This document shows positions 52,719 through 62,161 of a stretch of DNA of 64,000 bases, piece after piece (the stretch's first letter is position 1; every line of letters begins with the position of its first letter). The notes beneath the pieces were generated by a model. That model made no database searches, was not told the origin of the DNA, and saw only the letters and a list, made by a program, of their open reading frames with translations. The DNA lies in assembly GCA_964528675.1 (NCBI GenBank), contig CAZGTU010000007.1, forward strand, positions 35,389-99,388, given 5' to 3'. The stretch comes from CAYRTD01 sp964528675. Lineage in GTDB: Bacteria > Bacteroidota > Bacteroidia > Bacteroidales > GCA-2748055. The translations under genes and the position numbers were made by a program.

Positions 52719-54098
52719 TTAATTTCTTGTTCTTTTTGCCTTTTCATAATCAGGCGGTTCTAAAAGTTCATCAAGCTTATCGCTGTCATGAATCCTGCCG
52801 AAACTATGTTTGTAAGCTTTCCAGTTCATACTGTCATAATGAATAGCGTCATAATGAAACTGGATATAATGGTAAACACCAAGTAGAAAGCCAATTGAAA
52901 AGAGTGAGTAAAATATGTTCCTTGCAATTCTTTTTCTTGTACTGGCATATTGCAGAAATGAAGCCATTGGTATTGCCAGCATTCCATAATAATCTATCAT
53001 TGGACGCATCCCGAAACTACCGCCATACCACCAGCACCACCAGGAAAAGATTAAATACATTACTGTTACCAGGGTGAGGATTATGGGTAATCGAAGATCT
53101 TTCAATTTTCCTTTTAAGCGAAATATTCCTGCAACACTGAAAATCATAACAGGAGTATAAATCAACCATCCCTTTCTGAAACCGAATAAACCTTTCCAGA
53201 ATGCAGGTTGGAGCCAGAAAAATTTTTCGTCTTCTCCATAAGAAAAATAGAGAAATTCACCGGTCTGATTTTGCCAGTACAAAAGCTGGGGTGTCCAGAT
53301 TATTAAAGCCGATAGAATAATTACCAGGATGAATTTCCTGTTTTTAAGAAAGAGATGGAATCTTTCTTTGAAGCTTCCCTTGTTATTGATCCCATAAAGA
53401 AGAAAGAACAAAAGTATAACAATATTGGTAGGACGAATAAGAACAATCAATCCGAATACCAACCCAAGAAAAAAGCTGTTAACCAGCTTTCTTTTTTCAT
53501 ACCATTTCATCGTTAACCAGATGAAAATAATAATCAAGGTGAAATTAAAACTGTGGGGCATGGGAGCAAAAACAGTGGTGTATGCAAACAGATTAGTTCC
53601 GAGACCTATGCTGATCATTGTCAAAAAGCTAACCCAATGATTAAAATACTTTCTCAGTATTTTCCATAAAAACCAGAAGCCGAAAATCGCATAAAATAAG
53701 CTGCTAAAAGATAAAGCTACATGATAGGGCAGAGAATATCCGTTGGCCTGGTAATCTGATTTTTTGGAATATTGATGAGCAATAAGAAAAAAAGGAGAAT
53801 ATAAATAGGCAAGTCCCATGCTCGTCTTTATAACTTTATTCCCCTCTTCGGTGGTTTCAGGCCAGATATAATCAGAAAAAAATTGTTTATCATCTTCAAT
53901 GAAGTTTAAACTCAGGTCATCATAGATAAAGGCAGCAGGGAGGTAAGCATAATAAGAAATTATATCCCACTCTATGGTTCCGTCTCCTCTATTCCAGAAT
54001 CTGACATTTAAAATATGCAGCAGGTATATACCGAGTATAATTATTACGGCAGCAAGTCCAAGCTGTCTTTTTATTTTATTGATGAACTTTTCCGGCAT
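52719..54098 (-). CDS. Polytopic membrane protein, GT-C glycosyltransferase-like
   Basis: A 459-residue protein with about eleven helices. The first outer loop has acidic residues (WNRGDGTIEWDIISYYAYLPAAF), typical of GT-C enzymes that use lipid-linked sugars. The segment FSWWCWWYGGSFGMRPMIDYYGMLAIP recurs in Bacteroidota membrane proteins of this kind. Specific substrate unknown. It lies 19 bp after the GT2 gene stop region and probably shares its transcript. Confidence 0.7.
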   Translation of the reverse strand: MPEKFINKIKRQLGLAAVIIILGIYLLHILNVRFWNRGDGTIEWDIISYYAYLPAAFIYDDLSLNFIEDDKQFFSDYIWPETTEEGNKVIKTSMGLAYLYSPFFLIAHQYSKKSDYQANGYSLPYHVALSFSSLFYAIFGFWFLWKILRKYFNHWVSFLTMISIGLGTNLFAYTTVFAPMPHSFNFTLIIIFIWLTMKWYEKRKLVNSFFLGLVFGLIVLIRPTNIVILLFFLLYGINNKGSFKERFHLFLKNRKFILVIILSALIIWTPQLLYWQNQTGEFLYFSYGEDEKFFWLQPAFWKGLFGFRKGWLIYTPVMIFSVAGIFRLKGKLKDLRLPIILTLVTVMYLIFSWWCWWYGGSFGMRPMIDYYGMLAIPMASFLQYASTRKRIARNIFYSLFSIGFLLGVYHYIQFHYDAIHYDSMNWKAYKHSFGRIHDSDKLDELLEPPDYEKAKRTRN

Positions 54099-54117
54099 GT
54101 TCAGTGCATTTTAATCA

Positions 54118-54831
54118 TTATCTTTTAAGACTGTATTTGATAATTGCAAATAATATTTTTATTCCGTCAATATTTCTTAATTTTTTCCCTCCTTTATTAT
54201 CCCTTGGGAAATAATTTACCGGAATTTCGGTGATGTTGTTTTTTCTTATCCTCATCGATTTAATAATTAGCTCTGCTTCAAATCCGAATCGATTCTCTCT
54301 CAGGTCAAGTTTTTCATAAAGGGTTCGGGTAAAAAGTTTATGACCACATGCCATGTCAGTTAATTTTACATTGATCAACATAGATGTTAACCAGGTCATA
54401 AAACGATTGGCGAGGTATCGTCGGTAAGAGGGGAGAGGACGCGGAATACCGGGTAGATAGCGTGAACCGTTTACGAATTGCAGATTAAGACCTGTCAAAG
54501 TTTCAATCATTATAGGAATGTCATCGGGTATTAACTCGAGATCTGCATCCTGAATGGTTATTAGTTCACTGCCGGAATTTTCAATGCCATATCTTACTGC
54601 TGCTCCTTTTCCAGCATTCTTGTTTAATTTTAGAAGTTCGATATTTTTTTCCGGATATTTATCCTTAAAAGCTTTTACTTTATCTGTGCTTGAATCTGAC
54701 GAATGATCATCTACCACTATTATGTGAACATCAGTGATGGTCTCCGGAAATTTCACAGCTATGATCCTGGATAGCGTTGTTTCAATTACGTTTTCTTCAT
54801 TATAAACAGGTACAATTATATCCAGATCCAT
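54118..54831 (-). CDS. Glycosyltransferase family 2 (dolichyl-phosphate mannosyltransferase-like)
   Basis: A 237-residue GT-A enzyme without membrane helices. It begins DLDIIVPVYNEENVIETTLSRII. The nucleotide-binding DDHSS and the metal-binding region TIQDADLELIPDDIP (D-x-D) are present; DMACGHKLFTRTLYEKL follows. It resembles enzymes that load a sugar onto polyprenyl phosphate, which fits the neighbouring GT-C proteins that use such donors. Confidence 0.88.
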   Translation of the reverse strand: MDLDIIVPVYNEENVIETTLSRIIAVKFPETITDVHIIVVDDHSSDSSTDKVKAFKDKYPEKNIELLKLNKNAGKGAAVRYGIENSGSELITIQDADLELIPDDIPIMIETLTGLNLQFVNGSRYLPGIPRPLPSYRRYLANRFMTWLTSMLINVKLTDMACGHKLFTRTLYEKLDLRENRFGFEAELIIKSMRIRKNNITEIPVNYFPRDNKGGKKLRNIDGIKILFAIIKYSLKR

Positions 54832-54912
54832 TTCGTAGTTTTTTTAAAAGTAGAGAAATTATTTATCCATTCGGGAATAGATTAACTTTTTTTAATAATT
54901 GACTTTATACCT

Positions 54913-56493
54913 TTACTTTTCATAAACAACAAGTCGCAAAGGGTTATTTTTCCACCTGGTCTCAAATCTGTAAAGAATGGTTTCATTTTCTTTTTTCCTG
55001 TTATAATCGGGAACTATATACAGCACATCTACGGAGGGTGTCCCCTGTTGGATTTCAAGAATTTTTTTCCTTTCCCTTGTAATATAGAAGGAGGTTTCAT
55101 GGCTTATGCCACTCCATGGTCTCAATTTAAGATCCTTGGCTTTTGTTATTTCTGCTACATTAATGGCTTGCTGTTTTTGAATATTCATGCGGCTGTTTTC
55201 TATTCTCTCGGGAAGAATAATGAGATTAAATCCTATCCTGATAACAAGTAATAATAAAATTAGTAGTTCCAACCGGATGCTACTTGATTTCCAGATCGAA
55301 AAAAGAAGGATTGCACCGATCAGAAATACGGGAATAAATACTTTTAGAGCAAAAGAATCATTATGAAAATCATATTTCAGAAAAAAATAGGAACCTGCAA
55401 TGAAACCCGAGATTAACAATGTCATTAACAGGGGGAGAAATATTTTTTCGGTAAAATCGGAATTTTCTTCTTTGATATAATAATGAATGAGAAGAATAAA
55501 AAGAATAGGATAAAGCATGAAAACATATCGTGGGTAACTATCCACCGATATCCAGTATATAGGAATATTTACAATGAAAACAACTGCCAGATAACTTAAA
55601 AAATCATTTTTCTTTATCTCCCTGTAGAATGATTTTCTTATCATATAAATAATAAGAACTGACCAGGGAAGCAGGTGATACAATTGTTCGGCCGGATAAG
55701 TGAAAAGATGAAGAAAGGTTTTCCAAAAACCATGGCGAATGAAGGTTCTTTTTGTTGATTCGGACACAAGCACTTCAAAGTAACGGCTTTCCGGGTTCTG
55801 ATCAAGCAAGAGATAGTAATAACTACCGATAATAAGAAGGAAAACAGCAATCCCGGGCAAGTGGCTATAGCTCAGGAGTTTTTTCCATTTTTTGAAATAG
55901 ATCAGTGCCGCTACCAGGGTCAACCCCTGAAATACAATGGTCGGCAATCCTTTCATCAGGAAAGTTATTCCGGTAATGAGGTAGGATAAAAGAAAAAGTA
56001 TGGTGAATTTTTCTTTTCTGCCGTAATGATAGATAATGATAAAATTCAAAAAAATGAGAAGTGAAAAACTCAGGTCTATTAATCCGAGCATTGAGTCGTA
56101 AAAGAGTATCCTTCCACAGGTTATGAAAGCCAGTGCGCTCAGGAAAGCGGCACGATCTCCTGTTTTTTTACGGACAGTAAGATAAATAACCAGGCCGAAT
56201 AACAGGAGAGAAAGCACAGCCGGTAACCGAATGATCCATTCTGAATGATTGTTACTGATTTTAAAAAATGCCAGAAGTATCCAGTTATACAATGGAGGTT
56301 TGTTAAAATAGTGTTCGCCATTTATGGTTGGGGTAATAATGTTTCCTGAAATTTCCATTTCGAGGGCTACAAGTGCCCTGGTTGCTTCATCGGCAATAAG
56401 AGGAAGCAGGCCAAGATTGATAAAAAGGGTAGGAAATAGTAAAATAAGGATAATTACGACCAGGTATGTATAGTATTTACTCCGGGATTTCAT
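54913..56493 (-). CDS. GT39/ArnT-like glycosyltransferase
   Basis: A 526-residue membrane protein with about eleven to twelve helices and a C-terminal soluble tail. The segment LIADEATRALVALEMEISGNIITPTINGEHYFNKPPLYNWILLAFFKI contains the DE pair and the KPPL motif of ArnT/PMT-type enzymes that transfer sugars from polyprenyl phosphate to lipids or proteins. The acceptor is unknown; lipid A or glycoprotein are both possible. It is first in the minus-strand block with GT2 and two GT-C-like genes. Confidence 0.85.
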   Translation of the reverse strand: MKSRSKYYTYLVVIILILLFPTLFINLGLLPLIADEATRALVALEMEISGNIITPTINGEHYFNKPPLYNWILLAFFKISNNHSEWIIRLPAVLSLLLFGLVIYLTVRKKTGDRAAFLSALAFITCGRILFYDSMLGLIDLSFSLLIFLNFIIIYHYGRKEKFTILFLLSYLITGITFLMKGLPTIVFQGLTLVAALIYFKKWKKLLSYSHLPGIAVFLLIIGSYYYLLLDQNPESRYFEVLVSESTKRTFIRHGFWKTFLHLFTYPAEQLYHLLPWSVLIIYMIRKSFYREIKKNDFLSYLAVVFIVNIPIYWISVDSYPRYVFMLYPILFILLIHYYIKEENSDFTEKIFLPLLMTLLISGFIAGSYFFLKYDFHNDSFALKVFIPVFLIGAILLFSIWKSSSIRLELLILLLLVIRIGFNLIILPERIENSRMNIQKQQAINVAEITKAKDLKLRPWSGISHETSFYITRERKKILEIQQGTPSVDVLYIVPDYNRKKENETILYRFETRWKNNPLRLVVYEK

Positions 56494-56499
56494 TCCGGT

Positions 56500-56520
56500 A
56501 AAAATAAGATTTCATCTTAT
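56500..56520 (-). terminator. Terminator after the NtrC-like gene
   Basis: On the minus strand ATAAGAT (plus 56514-56520) pairs with ATCTTAT (plus 56504-56510) around a 3-nt loop, followed by a run of T (plus-strand A-run 56500-56504). The stem is short and AT-rich, so termination may be weak. Confidence 0.5.
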
Positions 56521-56574
56521 ATTTTCCCAACTGAAAAAATGACCTGAGTAGATTTCGAAGATAATTGGAAGAAA

Positions 56575-57744
56575 TTATGCCCTGGAAATGGGCGAGGCAA
56601 AATTCGCTACATCATTCCCGGTTATTTGCTTATCGCACAGTATGATCAGTCTTTCCAATACATTTCTGAACTCCCTGATATTACCGGTCCATTCGATTTT
56701 CTGCAGTTCTTTAATGGCATCATCGGTTATCTCTTTTTTAGGCATTCCATACTCGGAACAGATGAGTTTATTGAAATGATCAGCAAGCTCGGGGATATCC
56801 TCAAGTCTTTCATTAAGAGAAGGAACCTCAATTATTATTACGCTGAGACGATGATAGAGGTCTTCACGGAAATTTTTTTTCTCTATTTCATCTTTGAGAT
56901 TTTTATTGGTAGCAGCAATGATCCTGACATTTACATTGATATCTTTATCACTGCCTACCCTGGATATCTTATTTTCCTGCAGAGCTCTTAAAACTTTGGC
57001 CTGGGCTGAAAGGCTCATATCCCCAATCTCATCAAGAAAAAGAGATCCGCCATCAGCCTGTTCAAATTTACCTTTTCTTTGTTTTATAGCAGATGTAAAG
57101 GCGCCTTTTTCATGACCAAAAAGTTCACTTTCAATCAGTTCTGAAGGGATTGCCGCACAGTTTACTTCCACGAAAGGATTGGAAGCACGTTCCGATTTTT
57201 CATGCAACCATCGGGCTACCAGTTCTTTTCCCGTTCCGTTCTTACCGGTGATCAAAACCCTGGCATCAGTTCCTGCAACCCTGTCAATCATTTCTTTTAC
57301 CCTTGTGATGGCTTCTGAGGAACCCACCATCTCACCCGTTTTACTGACCTTCTTTTTTAACACCTTCGTTTCGGTGATAAGGGTGGACTTATCCATAGCA
57401 TTCCGAATGGTGATAAGAAGACGATTAAGATCGAGGGGTTTTTCAATAAAATCGTATGCTCCCTTTTTAATGGCTGAAACAGCCGTATCGATATTGCCAT
57501 GTCCGGAAATCATAATCACCTGGGCGTCTGAACCGGCTGCCTGGATATTTTCGAGAACTTCAATGCCATCCATTTCAGGCATTTTTATGTCACACAAAAC
57601 AATGTCATATTTGTTTTCTTTGAAAAGCTCAAGTCCTTCAGGTCCGCCTCCTGCAAGGTCTACTTCAAACTTTTCATATTCGAGTATTTCCTGTAAAGTA
57701 TTCCGAATATTTTTTTCATCATCAATTACCAGGATCTTAGCCAT
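56575..57744 (-). CDS. Sigma-54-activating response regulator without a DNA-binding domain
   Basis: A 389-residue NtrC-type protein. The receiver domain (1-120) has the phosphate-accepting Asp52 (VLCDIKMPEMDG). The AAA+ domain (about 138-370) has Walker A GKNGTGKE at 167-174 and the sigma-54 contact loop GAFTSA at 214-219, where GAFTGA is usual. The protein ends at DVANFASPISRA, right after the AAA+ lid, so the C-terminal Fis-type HTH of NtrC is missing. No frameshifted HTH is seen before the next gene. It could activate sigma-54 from solution, like other HTH-less activators. It follows Ppx by 12 bp; no histidine kinase is adjacent. Confidence 0.9.
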   Translation of the reverse strand: MAKILVIDDEKNIRNTLQEILEYEKFEVDLAGGGPEGLELFKENKYDIVLCDIKMPEMDGIEVLENIQAAGSDAQVIMISGHGNIDTAVSAIKKGAYDFIEKPLDLNRLLITIRNAMDKSTLITETKVLKKKVSKTGEMVGSSEAITRVKEMIDRVAGTDARVLITGKNGTGKELVARWLHEKSERASNPFVEVNCAAIPSELIESELFGHEKGAFTSAIKQRKGKFEQADGGSLFLDEIGDMSLSAQAKVLRALQENKISRVGSDKDINVNVRIIAATNKNLKDEIEKKNFREDLYHRLSVIIIEVPSLNERLEDIPELADHFNKLICSEYGMPKKEITDDAIKELQKIEWTGNIREFRNVLERLIILCDKQITGNDVANFASPISRA

Positions 57745-57756
57745 AATTATTTCAAG

Positions 57757-58683
57757 TTAAATGTTGAGTATTTCGGCAATTATACCTTCCTTAAGGGCAT
57801 ATTCCGAATACATCATTTTTTCAAATTTCCAGTTTTCGAGGATAAAATTAACAAAAATAGAGGCCAGAACAATCATCTCGACTCTAACCGGTTCCATTCC
57901 GGGCATATTTTTTCTTTCCTCTATGGTTGAATTAAGAAGAATCTGGTGCAATCCACGGTAATCTTCAAGAAGGATTTCTTTGCCCGGATTTTCGTTTTGA
58001 CCGTATTTTTCGGGAAGACGATTTTTAATAAGCGCATAGAAAGTTTCATACGAACCAGATGCACCTATTATGGTGTTTGGTTTATAATTCTTAATAGCTT
58101 CAAAAAGGGGAGAGAGGTGCTCACTGAAATAATTTTCAAGTTGCTTAATGGTACCCTGGGAGATTGGATCTTCCGGCTTAAATTTGTCCAGCATTCTGGC
58201 TATACCCAGATCGAAACTTTCAATCCAGTAAGTTTTTTCTTTATCGGCAATAATAAATTCAATACTCCCGCCCCCAATATCCGTTATCAGTATTTTTTCT
58301 TCGGAAAAGTTGCAGGCATGCCTGACTCCTTTATAGATTAATTCCGCTTCACGATCACCCGGTATGATATTCACATAAAGATCAAACCTATCTTTTATCT
58401 TATTTAAGAACTCCTTGCTGTTTTTTGCATCTCTGATGGCTGAGGTTGCGAAAGCATAGACCTTATCGGCATCAAATTCTCTGATCTTACTGTAGTGATT
58501 TTCGATTGCTTTAAGTCCTCTTTCAATAGCATCAGCATGTAGAATTTTATTGTTTATGCCACTTTCTCCAAGCTTTACAGGTTCTATTGAAGAATGCAGG
58601 AATCTCACATTTTGATCTTCCGGGTTTTCAGCAATGAGAAGGTTAAAAGTATTTGTGCCAAAGTCAAGAATTGCCAGTCGCAT
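57757..58683 (-). CDS. Ppx/GppA family phosphatase (exopolyphosphatase-like)
   Basis: A 308-residue actin-fold phosphatase of the short Ppx type. Phosphate-binding motifs: AILDFGTNTFNLLIAE at the start, FATSAIRDAKNSKEFL, and the second glycine loop ITDIGGGSIEFII. It hydrolyses polyphosphate or pppGpp. It lies 5 bp after the ABC permease gene and 12 bp before the NtrC-like gene, suggesting one transcript. Confidence 0.9.
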   Translation of the reverse strand: MRLAILDFGTNTFNLLIAENPEDQNVRFLHSSIEPVKLGESGINNKILHADAIERGLKAIENHYSKIREFDADKVYAFATSAIRDAKNSKEFLNKIKDRFDLYVNIIPGDREAELIYKGVRHACNFSEEKILITDIGGGSIEFIIADKEKTYWIESFDLGIARMLDKFKPEDPISQGTIKQLENYFSEHLSPLFEAIKNYKPNTIIGASGSYETFYALIKNRLPEKYGQNENPGKEILLEDYRGLHQILLNSTIEERKNMPGMEPVRVEMIVLASIFVNFILENWKFEKMMYSEYALKEGIIAEILNI

Positions 58684-58688
58684 GATCC

Positions 58689-60038
58689 TTAGTTTTTATA
58701 ACGCAGCCATTTCCACAGCTCCTTGTAGTTTACTTTTTTACCGTACATTAAGATACCCGTTCTGTAGATCTTTCCGGCCATCCAAACCGATCCGATGAAT
58801 GTAAATATTAGAATAACCATAGAAAGTACAAGTTCCCAGATGGGTGGATTAAATGGTATTCTAACCATCATCACAATTGGGGAGGTTAGTGGGATCATGC
58901 TGAACCAGAAGGCAATTGATCCTTCAGGGTTCTGTATGGTATTGATCATGACAAAAATGCCTATGATCAGGGGGACAGTCACGGGAAACATGAATTGTTG
59001 AGTATCTGTTTCATTATCCACTGCAGAACCGATGATCGCAAAAAATGAGGCATAGAGCAAATAACCTCCCAGGAAAAAGAAAATAAACATTCCCAGTATC
59101 ATCCCAAAGTTTACGGTATCAAGGGATGCAAAAATTTCTTCCATCATTTCCATATTCTGCCCCGATTCTTCAGCAGCCCCGACCGGAGCAGCATCATTAT
59201 CTGCCATGATGTCTTGAGCAATAACCTGTTGTGTAGGCGATTGAGTAAGCTCGGGAAAGAATGCCCGTTGAACTCCAAAAACCAGAACAATAGTGAGTAC
59301 AACCCAGATGATAAACTGAGCAAGACCAACCAGTCCCACGCCGACAATTTTCCCCATCATCAGTTGGAAGGGGCGCACTGAAGAGACAATAACTTCCACA
59401 ATACGGTTGGTCTTTTCTTCGATAACTCCACGCATTACCATTGCTCCAAAAAGGAAAATAAAGAAATATATAAGCATGCCGCCAATATATCCTATTCCCA
59501 TTGCTATACCTGCATGACTTTCCTGCTCTTCACCCTCTTCTGTGAAAGTGATATTTCGAAGGTTAATATTTGTTTCTATGGCACGGAGGATCTCATCCAA
59601 ATCTTCTATATTCTCCGCCCTTAGCTTTTGATCTTCGATCTCTTCTTCCAGCGCATTTGAGATATGCATCCTGGTGGAGAGGCTGGGTTGCTTGTCTGAG
59701 TATAATATTGAAGTATTACTGGCAAATATATTATCCGGGATGTAGAGAATCCCATAATAATCCAGATTTTCAAAATTGTTCTTAATGGTTTCAATATTTG
59801 CTCTCCTGAGATAGCTGAATTTAATATATTCTGTTTCAGGCAGGTTTTCTCCCAGTAGATGAGTGTCGTCAACAATCGCAATTTTTTTTATCTCGGTATC
59901 CTCAAGTGTAGCCAACCAGGAAGGCACCACGAGAAAGGCTGCAAATAATAAAGGGCCGAGAATCGACATTACAATGAACGACTTCTTTCTGACCCTGGTA
60001 ATAAATTCTCTCTGGATAATTAAAAAAATCTTATTCAT
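58689..60038 (-). CDS. ABC transporter permease (NatB/ABC-2 type)
   Basis: A 449-residue membrane protein: one N-terminal helix (IMSILGPLLFAAFLVVPSW), a large periplasmic domain (about 45-180), then five to six C-terminal helices (GMLIYFFIFLFGAMVMRGVIEEKTNRIVEVIVSSVRPFQLMMGKIVGVGLVGLAQFI is the ABC-2 permease signature). It resembles NatB, the sodium exporter permease. Export substrate unknown. It follows the ATPase gene by 18 bp. Confidence 0.88.
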   Translation of the reverse strand: MNKIFLIIQREFITRVRKKSFIVMSILGPLLFAAFLVVPSWLATLEDTEIKKIAIVDDTHLLGENLPETEYIKFSYLRRANIETIKNNFENLDYYGILYIPDNIFASNTSILYSDKQPSLSTRMHISNALEEEIEDQKLRAENIEDLDEILRAIETNINLRNITFTEEGEEQESHAGIAMGIGYIGGMLIYFFIFLFGAMVMRGVIEEKTNRIVEVIVSSVRPFQLMMGKIVGVGLVGLAQFIIWVVLTIVLVFGVQRAFFPELTQSPTQQVIAQDIMADNDAAPVGAAEESGQNMEMMEEIFASLDTVNFGMILGMFIFFFLGGYLLYASFFAIIGSAVDNETDTQQFMFPVTVPLIIGIFVMINTIQNPEGSIAFWFSMIPLTSPIVMMVRIPFNPPIWELVLSMVILIFTFIGSVWMAGKIYRTGILMYGKKVNYKELWKWLRYKN

Positions 60039-60056
60039 GGCTGAGGTTTTGTCCGG

Positions 60057-60980
60057 TTAAGAATTATTCGTCTCTTGTACCACACGGATAAATACATCGT
60101 TTACACTGGGAATGACTTCGTTATAAGAATGAATATCAACTTCCGGAAGGATTTTCTTCAATAATTCATTGTTTTTTCCGGTAGGTCCTATATTGACCAC
60201 TGCAGAATGAATACTGTCATTATTTCTTTCTTCAAGAATATCAAAATGTCCGGTTAATGCTTTTCTGAACCTTGCAGGATCTCCACTGAATTCAACTTTA
60301 AACGAATTGGTTTTATATTGTGATCTTATTTCATCTATTTGACCATCAAGAATTACCTTCGCTTTATTTATGAGTGAAATATGATCGCAAAGTTCTTCCA
60401 CAGAACCCATATTGTGTGTAGAGAAAATTATGGTACAGCCTTTTTTCCTTAATTCCAGGATCTCATTTTTCAGCATATTGGCATTTATTGGATCGAAGCC
60501 GCTGAAAGGTTCATCAAAGATCAATAATTCGGGTTCGTGGATTACCGTGGTAATGAACTGAATTTTTTGTTGCATCCCTTTGGAAAGTTCTTCTACCTTT
60601 TTGTTCCACCAATCTGTTACCTCGAATTTCTCAAACCAGTGCTTGATCTTTTTCATTGCATCATTCCGGCTTAATCCTTTTAATTGAGCCAGGTAGAGCG
60701 CCTGTTCCCCAACTTTCATCTTTTTATATAAACCTCGTTCTTCGGGGAGATAACCGATAGATTTTATATCATCAGGTCTTAACTTTCGACCTTTAAAAAG
60801 AATTTCACCTTCATCGGGTGCTGTAATTTGGTTTATGATCCTGATAAAGGTGGTTTTTCCTGCACCATTGGGACCAAGAAGACCATAAATAGAATTTTCC
60901 GGAACAATGGTGCTAACTTTATCAAGTGCCAGATGGTTGCTAAATCTTTTAACTACATCAGTAGCTTTGAGAAATTCCAT
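60057..60980 (-). CDS. ABC transporter ATP-binding protein (NatA-like)
   Basis: A 307-residue ATPase. Walker A GPNGAGKT at 36-43, signature ELSKGMQQKIQF, Walker B LLIFDEPFSGFDP, and the H-loop STHNMGS are in order; a C-terminal DUF4162-like domain follows (about 225-300). It pairs with the permease gene 18 bp downstream. Its start is 15 bp after dnaJ. Confidence 0.93.
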   Translation of the reverse strand: MEFLKATDVVKRFSNHLALDKVSTIVPENSIYGLLGPNGAGKTTFIRIINQITAPDEGEILFKGRKLRPDDIKSIGYLPEERGLYKKMKVGEQALYLAQLKGLSRNDAMKKIKHWFEKFEVTDWWNKKVEELSKGMQQKIQFITTVIHEPELLIFDEPFSGFDPINANMLKNEILELRKKGCTIIFSTHNMGSVEELCDHISLINKAKVILDGQIDEIRSQYKTNSFKVEFSGDPARFRKALTGHFDILEERNNDSIHSAVVNIGPTGKNNELLKKILPEVDIHSYNEVIPSVNDVFIRVVQETNNS

Positions 60981-60995
60981 AATGTAATGAATATG

Positions 60996-62144
60996 TTATT
61001 GAAAGAAAGTTTTCATCCTTTCGAAGAAGCTCTTGTCATTCTTGTCAGGTTGGGGAATAAAGTTAGGTGAATCTTTCAGATTCTCAAAAAGCTTTTGCTC
61101 TTCTGTACTCAGGTTTTTAGGAACCCATACATTTATAGAAACCAGGAGATCACCTGATCCGTAACCATTTACATCCGGCAGCCCCTTTCCTCTGAGCCTT
61201 AGCATTTTACCGGGCTGAGTGCCAGGCTCTACTTTTATTTTTACCTTGCTTTCGATGGTGGGGATTTCTACTGTAGATCCCAGAATTGCATCGGGTAATC
61301 CAAGGTAGAGATTATAAAGAAGATCATTTCCATCACGGATCAACTCTGGATGCTTTTCTTCCTGTATCAATACAATTAGGTCACCATTGATCCCCCCGCG
61401 CCTGGCTGCATTTCCCTTGCCCGATACTTTTAACTGCATGCCCTCTCCAACTCCTGCCGGTATATTGAATGATATGGTTTCTTCTTTGGAATTGATTCCT
61501 TCACCGTAGCATTTATCACATTTGGAAGTAATGGTTTTCCCCTGACCGTTACATGAAGGACAAACGGTGGTGGACTGCATCTGTCCAAGGAAAGTGTTGG
61601 AAACCCGCGTTACCTGTCCGGCTCCTTTACATGTAGCGCAGGTAGAAAAAGCAGTTCCATCTTTGGCACCAGTTCCATCACAACTGTCACATGCAACATA
61701 TTTCTTGACTTTAATCTTTTTCTCAACGCCTTTGGCAATTTCAGATAAAGTGAGTTTTACCTTAATCCTGATATCAGAACCTTTGGAAACACGTCTTCCG
61801 GATCTGCGGCTTCCGCCAAAACCTCCAAAGCCAAAATCACCGAAAATGTCACCAAAGTTTTCAAAGATATCTTCCATGGTCATACCTCCGGAATGGAATC
61901 CTCCATGCCCGGCGGCTCCCTGGAAAGCTGAGTGGCCGAATTGATCGTAACGAGACCGTTTGTTGTCATCCGACAGAATTTCATAAGCCTCGGCAGCTTC
62001 CTTGAATTTTATTTCTGCTTCTTTATCATCCGGATTTTTATCAGGATGATATTTCAAGGCCATTCTTCTGTAGGCTTTTTTTATTTCTTCCTTCGATGAA
62101 CCCTTAGAAATTCCCAGTACCTCGTAATAATCTCTTTTTGACAT
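60996..62144 (-). CDS. dnaJ: Chaperone DnaJ
   Basis: A 382-residue type I J protein. The J domain (1-70) has the HPD motif in LKYHPDKNPDD. A glycine-rich linker is followed by four CXXCXGXG zinc modules: CDSCDGTG, CATCKGAG, CPSCNGQG and CDKCYGEG, and the C-terminal client-binding domain. It stimulates DnaK and hands over unfolded proteins. It lies 17 bp after grpE; dnaK is not in the window. Confidence 0.97.
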   Translation of the reverse strand: MSKRDYYEVLGISKGSSKEEIKKAYRRMALKYHPDKNPDDKEAEIKFKEAAEAYEILSDDNKRSRYDQFGHSAFQGAAGHGGFHSGGMTMEDIFENFGDIFGDFGFGGFGGSRRSGRRVSKGSDIRIKVKLTLSEIAKGVEKKIKVKKYVACDSCDGTGAKDGTAFSTCATCKGAGQVTRVSNTFLGQMQSTTVCPSCNGQGKTITSKCDKCYGEGINSKEETISFNIPAGVGEGMQLKVSGKGNAARRGGINGDLIVLIQEEKHPELIRDGNDLLYNLYLGLPDAILGSTVEIPTIESKVKIKVEPGTQPGKMLRLRGKGLPDVNGYGSGDLLVSINVWVPKNLSTEEQKLFENLKDSPNFIPQPDKNDKSFFERMKTFFQ

Positions 62145-62161
62145 TTATGTTGTCCTTTCCT

